A stretch of 64,000 nucleotides of DNA from Terriglobia bacterium (GTDB lineage Bacteria; Acidobacteriota; Terriglobia; Bryobacterales; Bryobacteraceae): the NCBI GenBank assembly GCA_020073305.1, contig JAIQFK010000008.1, positions 186,001 to 250,000 on the forward strand. Direction: 5' to 3'. The translations under genes were made by a program, and so were the position numbers. The notes below the pieces were generated by a model. The model saw nothing but the letters and a program-made list of their open reading frames with translations. It searched no databases and was not told the origin of the DNA. Below, in pieces: positions 52,169 through 59,491 of this stretch (position 1 is its first letter; every line of letters begins with the position of its first letter).

Positions 52169-53700
52169 TGCTTTTCTCCTGGGGCCGCCGATTGCGGCGC
52201 TTGCGCAGCCGCCGGAACCTGCGCCGGCTGGAAATCGAACGCCTCGGTGCGCGCGTTCGTGATGAAATACTTTTGCGCCACGCGCTGCACATCATCCGCC
52301 GTCACCTTGTCGATGTCGTCGAGCGAGGTGAACAGCTTGCGCCAGTCGCCGTAGTTGACGTAATAGCTGGTAAGCAGCTCCGCCAGGCCGGCGTTGTTGT
52401 CGAGGCGGCGGATCAGCGCAGCGCGCGTCTTGGTCTTCACGCGAGCCAGGGTTGCGGGGTCCACTTTTTCTTTTTTGAAGCGCTCCAGAATCTCATGCAG
52501 CGCTTTCCGGTTGTCCTCCACGGTGTGCCCGAGGGAAGGGAAGGCATAAAGCAGAAACAGGTTCGGATATTTGGCTCCTGGAGCGCTCGCCTCCGCTCCC
52601 GCGGCAAGTGAAATTTGTTTGTCACGCACCATTTCTTTGTACAGAATGCCTGTTCTTCCGCCCGCCAGAATGCTGCTGATGACGTCAAACACCGGATCAT
52701 TCTTGTCGTATTGGTCGGGGCGTTTGTACGCGATCAGATCAAACGGCTGGGCTGGAGATTCCACCTGTGATTGCCGCGGGCCCTCCTGCTGCGGCTCCGC
52801 CGTGTGAACCAGCGGCGGCAGGGGGCCGGCCGCCAACCGGCCGAAATACTTCTCGGCCAGATCCCGGACCTGCTTCGGATCCACATCGCCGACGATCCCT
52901 ACGGTAATGTTCGCCGGCACGTAGTAGGTCTTGTAGAACTTTTCGGCATCGCGCACGCGAAGGTTCCGGATATCGCTCGACCAGCCAACCGGCGGCCGCC
53001 GGTAGGGATGCGCCTCGAACGACGATGCCATCAGCGTCTCGAACAGCTTGCCTTGCGGGCTGGATTCCGTGCGCATGCGGCGCTCTTCCATCACCACGTC
53101 GCGTTCTTTATAAAACTCTCGAAATACCGGGTGCAAGAAGCGCCCTGATTCCAGGTTGAACCACAGCTCCACGCGGTTGGTGGGCAGGTTGTAGAAATAC
53201 TCCGTTGAATCGTACGAGGTGCCGGCGTTCAACCCGCCGCCGCCGTTTTCCTCGATGATGGTGGGATAGAGATTCGGTATGACGTACGAATCCGCCTTCT
53301 CGATAGCGGCTTTCACATCCGACTCGAGCGCCGCAACCTTCTTAGGATCCGCGCGGGGTCCCTTGCGATGCTCCTGGTCGAGCCGGTCGTACGCGTCTTC
53401 GATCGCGGCCAGCGCCTTTTTCTCCTCCGGCCAGTTCTTGGTTCCGATGGTCTCGGTGCCCTTGAACGCCATGTGCTCGAACATGTGCGCCAGCCCGGTC
53501 TTGCCTTCGGGATCATCCACCGCCCCGGCGTTGACGTAGGTATGGAACGAGACCACCGGCGCCTCGTGCCGCTCGAGAACGATGAAATGCAGGCCGTTGC
53601 CGAGCGTAAACTCGGTAACGTGTTTTTCGAACTCTTTGAGATCCTGCGCCGTCATCAGCGGCGCGAGGAGAAGCAGGGCGAAAAGCTTTGACGAACTCAC
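52165..53700 (-). CDS. Exported zinc-dependent M16 peptidase (active subunit)
   Basis: About 511 residues from the GTG at 53700 (GGAAAA just upstream), giving the leader SSSKLFALLLLAPLMTA; the open frame extends to 53751 but without a ribosome site. The zinc motif HMFEH (GLAHMFEHMAFKG) is at about 72-76, and the distal ligand Glu lies in DVVMEERRMR. A helical insertion (EKKALAAIEDAYDRLDQEH onwards, some 60 residues) separates the motif from the GGLNAGTSYDSTEY strand. It is probably a periplasmic oligopeptidase working as a heterodimer with the gene product at 50033. Confidence 0.9.
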   Translation of the reverse strand: MSSSKLFALLLLAPLMTAQDLKEFEKHVTEFTLGNGLHFIVLERHEAPVVSFHTYVNAGAVDDPEGKTGLAHMFEHMAFKGTETIGTKNWPEEKKALAAIEDAYDRLDQEHRKGPRADPKKVAALESDVKAAIEKADSYVIPNLYPTIIEENGGGGLNAGTSYDSTEYFYNLPTNRVELWFNLESGRFLHPVFREFYKERDVVMEERRMRTESSPQGKLFETLMASSFEAHPYRRPPVGWSSDIRNLRVRDAEKFYKTYYVPANITVGIVGDVDPKQVRDLAEKYFGRLAAGPLPPLVHTAEPQQEGPRQSQVESPAQPFDLIAYKRPDQYDKNDPVFDVISSILAGGRTGILYKEMVRDKQISLAAGAEASAPGAKYPNLFLLYAFPSLGHTVEDNRKALHEILERFKKEKVDPATLARVKTKTRAALIRRLDNNAGLAELLTSYYVNYGDWRKLFTSLDDIDKVTADDVQRVAQKYFITNARTEAFDFQPAQVPAAAQAPQSAAPGEKQ

Positions 53701-53725
53701 TTTTCCATTGTAATGTGCCGTCCGC

Positions 53726-54145
53726 TTATTTCGCCGTGACGGTGATTTCAATGCGCGCCGTGCCCACGAGCTTGGCCACGCCGACGGTGGTGCGCGCCGG
53801 GCGCGGCTCTTTGAAGTACGTGGTGTAGATCGCGTTCATGCGGGGAAACAGTTCCATGTCGGTGAGGTAGACCTGCACCGCGACCGCATCTCCAAACCCC
53901 TTGCCGGCCTCCTTCAGCACTAAGCCGATGTTGTCGAGCGCTTGCTTGACTTCGGCTTCGAACTCTTCGGGAAGCTTGCCGGTTTTGAGGTCGGAACCGG
54001 TCTGGCCGGCCACGTACAGCGTGCCATCCACCAGGATGCCCGGGCTAAACGGCCGGCCGGTTGGAAACTCCTTCGGCTGGATGACTTTCTTGTCAGCGGC
54101 CGCAAGCGAAGCGGCCAGAATCACAGAGAGCAGGATTATGCGCAT
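53726..54145 (-). CDS. RidA/YjgF-family protein with signal peptide
   Basis: A 139-residue protein with a clear leader (MRIILLSVILAASLAAADKK) before a full RidA domain: PFSPGILVDGTLYVAGQTG, LDNIGLVLKEAGKGFGDAV, VYLTDMELFPRMNAIY and PARTTVGVAKLVGTARIEI. The Arg of the active site is in ARTTV, though the usual Glu/Gln near the end is in RIEITV. Cytoplasmic RidA deaminates reactive enamines made by PLP enzymes. An exported version has a different environment and perhaps a different substrate. It lies between the TIG/carboxypeptidase-regulatory gene and the M16 genes, all co-directional. Confidence 0.85.
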   Translation of the reverse strand: MRIILLSVILAASLAAADKKVIQPKEFPTGRPFSPGILVDGTLYVAGQTGSDLKTGKLPEEFEAEVKQALDNIGLVLKEAGKGFGDAVAVQVYLTDMELFPRMNAIYTTYFKEPRPARTTVGVAKLVGTARIEITVTAK

Positions 54146-54183
54146 ACACGAGAGCTTACAATAAGCCGCCCGCTGGCGCTCGA

Positions 54184-54552
54184 TTACTTCTTGGGGAGCT
54201 TGAGATTCAGGACCGCTTGTTTGCGGGAATCGAAAGAACTCAGGGTTTTGGTGGGGCTCGAAGCGCCTTCATAATCCGCCTTGAGCTCGTAGTCAACGTC
54301 GGGGCTCAGGCCGTGGAAGTAATAGGCGCCGTTTTCCTTGGTGATGAACGACCGGATTTGCAGCGTCTTGGTGTTCTTGATCTGAACCACCGCGCCATTG
54401 ACCGCATTTTCACCGGCGTCGGACACGGTACCCTGCACCGAGCGGACGTTCTGATCTTCGCCCTTTTTGGCGGCCGCGAAGGCGGTGGCCGCCCCCGCAA
54501 GCAGCAAAGCAGCTGCCAGCAAACTCAGATGGATCATCGCGCTTTTGCCCAT
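54184..54552 (-). CDS. Small exported carboxypeptidase-regulatory-like domain protein
   Basis: About 122 residues from the ATG at 54552 (GGGGATC 8 nt upstream; an ATG at 54567 is also possible). A signal peptide (SLLAAALLLAGAATAFAAA) precedes one carboxypeptidase regulatory-like (transthyretin-type) domain: VQGTVSDAGENAVNGAVVQIK, TKENGAYYFHGLSPDVDYELKA. This domain occurs at the start of large TonB-dependent receptors in Acidobacteria but here stands alone. It is probably periplasmic; function unknown. Confidence 0.75.
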   Translation of the reverse strand: MGKSAMIHLSLLAAALLLAGAATAFAAAKKGEDQNVRSVQGTVSDAGENAVNGAVVQIKNTKTLQIRSFITKENGAYYFHGLSPDVDYELKADYEGASSPTKTLSSFDSRKQAVLNLKLPKK

Positions 54553-54649
54553 TTGGCTGATCCCCATTGTATGTAGACGTTTCCCAAGTCGCATGCGTTG
54601 CGCCGAACGTTCCAGCGCCACTATGCCGTGGCAGCAGGCGGGCTTAGGC

Positions 54650-54856
54650 TTATCTCCAGTCCTCCTCCTCTTCTTCTTCCTCATCGGCCGGTTCTTCGTC
54701 CTCATCCTCCAGGTCATCGGCGGATTCGAGTTCCAGAGGATTTTTGCCAACGACTTTGAGATCCGCGCCGCATTCGTCGCAGCTCAGCGAATCGCCTTCA
54801 TCTACATCTTCCTCGTCAACGTCGATGGTGCCGTCGCATACAGGACAAGTGACCAT
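54650..54856 (-). CDS. LysW-like acidic zinc-ribbon carrier protein
   Basis: A 68-residue acidic protein. CPVCDGTI and CDECGADLKVVGKNPLELE match the zinc ribbon and conserved core of LysW/ArgW, the amino-group carrier of lysine and arginine biosynthesis in Thermus and archaea. The tail is a run of Asp/Glu ending EEEDWR, whereas LysW ends in EDWGE, its terminal Glu being the attachment site. No LysX, LysZ, LysY, LysJ or LysK homologue is adjacent. The ATG is preceded by AGAAGG. It could be an orphan LysW, a carrier with altered chemistry, or a zinc-ribbon protein with another role. Confidence 0.75.
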   Translation of the reverse strand: MVTCPVCDGTIDVDEEDVDEGDSLSCDECGADLKVVGKNPLELESADDLEDEDEEPADEEEEEEEDWR

Positions 54857-54877
54857 ATTGGCGCCTTCTTTTTATAG

Positions 54878-54903
54878 CTTATATCAGAACTCTCAGCCGT
54901 CAA
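54878..54903 (-). promoter_or_regulatory. Candidate promoter of the LysW-like gene
   Basis: On the minus strand TTGACG (54903-54898) is followed after 14 nt by TATAAG (54883-54878), 22 nt before the ATG. The short spacer resembles the 13-nt spacer of the ispH candidate. Support is by sequence similarity only. Confidence 0.3.
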
Positions 54904-54910
54904 TCCCCGT

Positions 54911-55358
54911 CTAAGCCTTCTGCTGCTTGGCCATGCGCCGGCGCGTCGTCGCCGGCACAATATTCTTCATGCGCAGGCACATGAACATCTGCGCGCGATG
55001 CGTCAGCTCATGTTCCTTCGTGAACTGCAGCGTTTCCAAGCGCGTCGCGCATTTCCACGTTCTGGCGCAGAGCTTGTGCCAGCGCCGCCGCGTCCGGAGT
55101 CTGGGGCAGCTCGGCGATGTACTTCTGCAGCATTTCGCGGAATTGCGGCGTGGCCATGTTTTCCACGCCGTCGAGCAGCAGCCCGGTGATCGCGTGGCCG
55201 GCTTCCAGAATATGGCGGGCCATCTCCCGGAAGCTCATGACGTCGGCCACGGGCTTGAAATCCAGCTCCGCGGCGGGAAAATCCTCGACGGCTTGCGCCG
55301 TATCCTGCCGGACTGTTTTCCACGAATCCAGCACGGTTTCTGTTCGGATCATAGCCAT
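54911..55358 (-). pseudogene. DinB/YfiT-family protein, broken by a single-base frameshift
   Basis: The first frame (55358-55008) encodes MAMIRTETVLDSWKTV and a DinB-like helical bundle with the first metal-type His (MARHILEAGHAIT), then runs to a stop after NVEMRDALGNAAVHEGT. In another frame the sequence continues as LETLQFTKEHELTHRAQMF and ends at 54911; HELTH is the second DinB metal motif. Dropping one T of CTT at about 55038 joins both to RDALETLQFTKEHELTH, about 149 residues, the usual DinB length. Either the gene is inactivated or the base is a sequencing error. Intact DinB proteins are metal-dependent thiol transferases or of unknown role. Confidence 0.75.
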
Positions 55359-55396
55359 TCATTGTAACCGTGCGCGAGCGCGGCTTGAAGGGCGAC

Positions 55397-58030
55397 TTAC
55401 CCGATCTCCGCAAGGAGCCGTACGATCAGCGCCGTCCACCCGGTTTGATGATTGGCTCCGCAGCCACGGCCGTTGTCCCCGTGAAAGTATTCGAAAAACC
55501 ACACCAGGTCGCGCCAGTGCGGATTCTGTGCGAAGACACGCATATCGCCCTGCCACGCGCTGCCGCCGGAGGCGTTGGGCAAGAAAATGGCGGCCACGCG
55601 CCGCATGAGCTCGCACGCCACCTCTTTCAGGTTCATCAGCTTGCCCGACCCGGTCGGGCACTCGACACGGAAGGTGTCGCCGTAGAAGTAGTGGTAGCGT
55701 TCCAGGGCCTCGATCAGCAGGTAGTTGGGCGGGAGCCAGACCGGCCCGCGCCAGTTCGAATTCCCGCCAAACAGGGCATCCGTCGATTCACCCGGCTCGT
55801 AGTCCACGCGCCGCTCGTCTCCGTCCACGTGCAATACGAACGGCTGTTCGCGGTGAATGCGCGACAGCGAGCGGATTCCGTACGGCGAGAGGAATTCATT
55901 GGGATCGAGCAAGTAACGCAAGACGCGCTCCAGCCGCTCGCGCGACGGAATCGCCAGCAGCCGGTGCGTGTTGTGGCTCTTGCCGCCCATCTCCATATAC
56001 GAGATCTGCTGCGCCAGATCGCGGCGGTTTCGCAGAAACCATTCCATGCGCTTGCGAAATCCGGGGGCCAGGTCGATCACCGCTTGATCCAGAACCTCAA
56101 CCGCAAAAAGCGGCACCAGGCCCACCACGGAACGGACGCGCAACGGCATGTTGGCGCCGCCGATTTGCAGCTGGTCGTAGTAGAAGCCGTCTTCTTCGTC
56201 CCAAAGGCCCGTGCCGCCCAGCGTGTTCATGGCATCGGCGATCGCCACGAAGTGTTCGAAAAACTTGGACGCGATGTCTTCGTAAGACGAATCGTAAGCC
56301 GCCAGCTCCAGCGCCATGGAGAGCATGGTGGAGCAGTAGAAGGCCATCCACGCCGTTCCATCGGCTTGCTCCAGCGCTCCGCCGCCGGGGAGCGGCTTGG
56401 ATCGGTCAAACACGCCGACGTTATCCAGTCCCAGGAAGCCGCCCGCGAACACGTGCTTGCCGCGAACGTCCTTGCGGTTCACCCACCAAGTGAAATTGAG
56501 CAGCAACTTCTGGAAGACGCGCGCCAGAAACTGCCGGTCGCGGCCGCCGCGCCGCCCGGTCATCTTGTAAACGCGCCAGCAGGCCCAGGCATGAACGGGC
56601 GGGTTAACGTCCGAGAACGCAAACTCATATGCCGGCATCTCGCCGTTCGGGTGCATGTACCATTCGCGGAGCAACAGCACCAGTTGATCTTTGGCGAACT
56701 GCGGATCGAGTTGCGCGAACGGAATCATGTGGAAGCCCAGGTCCCAGGCGGCATACCACGGGTACTCCCAGTTGTCCGGCATGGAAATCACGTCGCGATT
56801 GTAGAGGTGGCCCCAATCGGAATTGCGGCCGTCGCGCCGGCTGGCCGGAGGAGGCGGCTGCGCCGGGTCGCCCTCCAGCCAGTCCGCCACGGCGTAGTGG
56901 TAAAACTGCTTGGTCCATAGCAGCCCGGCATAGGCTTGGCGCGTGATGGACCGCGCGGCGTCGGAACCGCACAGCAGATCGCCATAGAATTCGTCTGCCT
57001 CGTCGATGCGTTGCTCGAAGACAGGGATCTCTGGCGTCTTCGTGCCGGCGAGCGGCAACGAGCGGAGCCTCAGATTCACGGCCTTGCTCTCCCCGGGCGC
57101 CAGATCGAAACGATAGTGCATCGCCGCCTTGGTTCCCACGCCCTGCGGGTTCACCGCCTCCTTCCGCCCGTGGATGAGGTACTCATGGAACGCGTCCTTC
57201 ACATGGGGTGTCGCGTTCTGTGTCGCGAAAAGCCGCTGGAAGTTGGTCTCGTTCTCCGTGAACAGCACGTCAGCCGCCGCATCGAATTCGAGTTGATAGC
57301 TTCCGAGCGAGGCGTGCTCGGCGACGATGCGCGCCTCGTCGCATCGCGACAGCTTTGCCTTGGGCCAGTATCCTTCGCCCGTCCGGCCCCACGACCAGGT
57401 GTTCCGAAACCACAGCGTGGGCAGCAGGTGAAGCGTGGCGGCATCCGGCCCGCGGTTCGCCGCCGTGATGCGGATCAGAATATCGTCCGCGTCCGCCTTG
57501 GCGTATTCCGCGAAGACATCGAAATAGCGGTCGCCGTCGAAGACGCCAGTATCCAGGATCTCGAACTCCGGCTGCTGGCGGCTTCTGCGCCGGTTCTCGT
57601 CAACCAGCCGCGCATAGGGAAACTCAGCCTGCGGATACTTATAGAGCGCCTTCATGTAGGAGTGAGTGGGAGTGGAATCCAGGTAAAAATAGCACTCCTT
57701 GACGTCCTCGCCGTGATTCGCCTCCGGCCCGCTCGTCCCAAAAAGGCGCTCCTTCAGGATGGGATCGCGCCCGTTCCATAGGGCCAGGGCGAAGCACATC
57801 CGGCCTTCGCGATCGCAGATGCCCAGCAGCCCGTCCTCGCCCCAACGGTACGCCCGGCTGCGTGCGTGATCGTGCGGAAAGTACGCCCAGCAGTTCCCGT
57901 CCTCGGAATAGTCCTCGCGAACCGTTCCCCATTGCCGCTCGGAAAGGTACGGCCCCCAGCGCTTCCAGTTCTTCTCGCGCCGGGTATCCTCGCCAAGCCG
58001 TTGGCGCTCGGCGCCTTTGTCGGCCGCCAT
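55397..58030 (-). CDS. Glycoside hydrolase family 63 (alpha-glucosidase-type) protein
   Basis: An 877-residue enzyme with the GH63 (alpha/alpha)6 barrel in its second half: [20 protein letters not shown] carries the likely acid Asp, [21 protein letters not shown] and [20 protein letters not shown] are family blocks. The N-terminal half (W28 to about 430) is a beta-rich domain with [18 protein letters not shown]. No signal peptide is present. GH63 members hydrolyse alpha-glucosides, mannosylglycerate or trehalose-like sugars. The start overlaps the stop of the glucose dehydrogenase gene by one base, so freed glucose could be oxidised by the partner. Confidence 0.88.
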   Translation of the reverse strand: MAADKGAERQRLGEDTRREKNWKRWGPYLSERQWGTVREDYSEDGNCWAYFPHDHARSRAYRWGEDGLLGICDREGRMCFALALWNGRDPILKERLFGTSGPEANHGEDVKECYFYLDSTPTHSYMKALYKYPQAEFPYARLVDENRRRSRQQPEFEILDTGVFDGDRYFDVFAEYAKADADDILIRITAANRGPDAATLHLLPTLWFRNTWSWGRTGEGYWPKAKLSRCDEARIVAEHASLGSYQLEFDAAADVLFTENETNFQRLFATQNATPHVKDAFHEYLIHGRKEAVNPQGVGTKAAMHYRFDLAPGESKAVNLRLRSLPLAGTKTPEIPVFEQRIDEADEFYGDLLCGSDAARSITRQAYAGLLWTKQFYHYAVADWLEGDPAQPPPPASRRDGRNSDWGHLYNRDVISMPDNWEYPWYAAWDLGFHMIPFAQLDPQFAKDQLVLLLREWYMHPNGEMPAYEFAFSDVNPPVHAWACWRVYKMTGRRGGRDRQFLARVFQKLLLNFTWWVNRKDVRGKHVFAGGFLGLDNVGVFDRSKPLPGGGALEQADGTAWMAFYCSTMLSMALELAAYDSSYEDIASKFFEHFVAIADAMNTLGGTGLWDEEDGFYYDQLQIGGANMPLRVRSVVGLVPLFAVEVLDQAVIDLAPGFRKRMEWFLRNRRDLAQQISYMEMGGKSHNTHRLLAIPSRERLERVLRYLLDPNEFLSPYGIRSLSRIHREQPFVLHVDGDERRVDYEPGESTDALFGGNSNWRGPVWLPPNYLLIEALERYHYFYGDTFRVECPTGSGKLMNLKEVACELMRRVAAIFLPNASGGSAWQGDMRVFAQNPHWRDLVWFFEYFHGDNGRGCGANHQTGWTALIVRLLAEIG

Positions 58031-59154
58031 CAGCTTCTCCCGTCCAGCACAATGATATTTTTGATTCCGGACCGGTCGAAAACTGGTTCGAGGAATTCTT
58101 CAATCGGATAGCGCCCGGTGATTAAGGCACTCACGGCATCCGGCCAGCGCCGGTAAAACAGCCCCAGGTCGCGGATGGCCGCTTCGAATGCATCCTTGCC
58201 TGCGTTCACGGTTCCCAGGATCACCTGATTCTTCAGCACCAGGTGATACAGAAGTGAATGAGCATCGATGGAGATCGGCTCGCCATGGCGCGGCACGCCC
58301 GTAAAGCAGTAAACCGCGTCCGTGCCCAGCACTTCGAGCAGCTCGAACGCAGTCTGTGTCGCGCCTGCCGCTTCGTACACCACATCAATATTACCCACCT
58401 CGGAGGCGAGTTGCCCGGCGTTGACTGTTGCGGAACAAAAGTAGCGCGCGCCGAACGCCGCGGCCAGGGCGGCTCTTGGATTTGGGGTCCCCTCGCGCGA
58501 ATAAACAAACGTCTCGAACCCGGCATTCACCAGAGCCATTGCTCCTAGGAGACCCACCGGTCCTGCGCCAAGCACAACCGCGCGCCGGCCATGGGGCTTG
58601 CCCGGGCTTGCGGAAGACCAGGGCAGCCGCTGCTGAATGGCGTAGATCTGGATCAGAGCCTTCTCGGCGATCGTCAGCGGCTCCACCAGCACCGCCACCG
58701 CGCGCAGATCCCTGGGAACCGCATTCAGGTACTGCTCATCATCCACCACGAAGCCGGTCATGAATCCGTGCTGCTGCTTGATGCCCCGTTCCCGAAAATC
58801 GTCGGTGTAACAGAAGTCCTGCCGTTCCGCGCGGCAGGCCGCGCATTCAGGGTGCGGGCAGGGCCGGCGGACCATCGGAACTACCAGGTCACCCTCCTGG
58901 AACCGGCTCACCGCCGGGCCGGTTTCCACCACTTCGCCCAGCGCCTCATGTCCCAGCACCAGAAATTCGAATCCTTCCGGCGGCGTGCCGTGATGGAAGC
59001 TGGCAATTTCGCGGTCCGTGCCGCAAACGCCGACTTCCAGCATGCGCAGCTTAACCTCGGTGGGCGCCGTGATCCGCGGCTCGTCGAGCGCCACCACCTC
59101 GATCTTGCGCTTCCCGGGAAAAACCGCGCCGGCTTTCATCTCACGTTCTGCCAA
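58030..59154 (-). CDS. Glucose 1-dehydrogenase-type zinc MDR enzyme
   Basis: A 374-residue medium-chain dehydrogenase of the archaeal glucose dehydrogenase type. Zinc-site elements are [14 protein letters not shown] and [29 protein letters not shown] is the structural zinc lobe with the family's extra residues; [13 protein letters not shown] is the cofactor site; [12 protein letters not shown] is a shared glucose-dehydrogenase block. It oxidises glucose (or galactose) to the lactone. It follows the DUF971 gene with no gap and is coupled to the GH63 gene. Together they make a cytoplasmic glucoside-to-gluconate route, inferred from arrangement. Confidence 0.85.
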   Translation of the reverse strand: MAEREMKAGAVFPGKRKIEVVALDEPRITAPTEVKLRMLEVGVCGTDREIASFHHGTPPEGFEFLVLGHEALGEVVETGPAVSRFQEGDLVVPMVRRPCPHPECAACRAERQDFCYTDDFRERGIKQQHGFMTGFVVDDEQYLNAVPRDLRAVAVLVEPLTIAEKALIQIYAIQQRLPWSSASPGKPHGRRAVVLGAGPVGLLGAMALVNAGFETFVYSREGTPNPRAALAAAFGARYFCSATVNAGQLASEVGNIDVVYEAAGATQTAFELLEVLGTDAVYCFTGVPRHGEPISIDAHSLLYHLVLKNQVILGTVNAGKDAFEAAIRDLGLFYRRWPDAVSALITGRYPIEEFLEPVFDRSGIKNIIVLDGRS

Positions 59155-59487
59155 CTACGCCTTCCTGCATTCCGGGCAGGTACAGATCTTCCGGAAGTGC
59201 TCAAACGAGTAGATTCCGGTGCTGTGCCCGTCGCTCCATACGATGCGAATCGCGTAGTTGCCGACCGGTTCCACATCCACCATCTTCAGCGCCGGTTTGA
59301 ACATGGGAAACGGCGAGGCCGCATGCTTAGTGGTAGGCGGGGTGCCATGAGCGCCGGTACAGGTGGCGCAGGGGCAGTTTTCTCGCAGGTAATCCAAGGT
59401 GTAGCTGCTGGCGTGCCCGTCTTTCCAGTCGATCGTTATGCCCTTGGATTTCGAGATGGCGATGTGTTCCGGATCCGTCGAGGCCAT
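59155..59487 (-). CDS. DUF971 domain protein
   Basis: A 110-residue protein of the DUF971 family (the N-terminal domain of gamma-butyrobetaine hydroxylase standing alone): GITIDWKDGHASSYTLDYLRENCPCATC and VGNYAIRIVWSDGHSTGIYSFEHFRKIC are diagnostic, and cysteine pairs CPCATC and CTCPEC may bind metal or a cluster. Free-standing DUF971 proteins often occur near iron-sulfur carrier genes such as apbC/mrp; none is here. It sits between rel and the glucose dehydrogenase with 0-4 nt gaps. Confidence 0.88.
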   Translation of the reverse strand: MASTDPEHIAISKSKGITIDWKDGHASSYTLDYLRENCPCATCTGAHGTPPTTKHAASPFPMFKPALKMVDVEPVGNYAIRIVWSDGHSTGIYSFEHFRKICTCPECRKA

Positions 59488-59491
59488 GGGT

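Noticed and set aside
55003-55413. Alternative frame of 136 codons over the DinB gene
   Set aside because: The frame 55358-55008 carries the DinB-like sequence; this one is Arg/Gly-rich and featureless.
55370-56920. Open frame of 516 codons antisense to the GH63 gene
   Set aside because: No domain and typical antisense composition; the GH63 reading on the minus strand is convincing.
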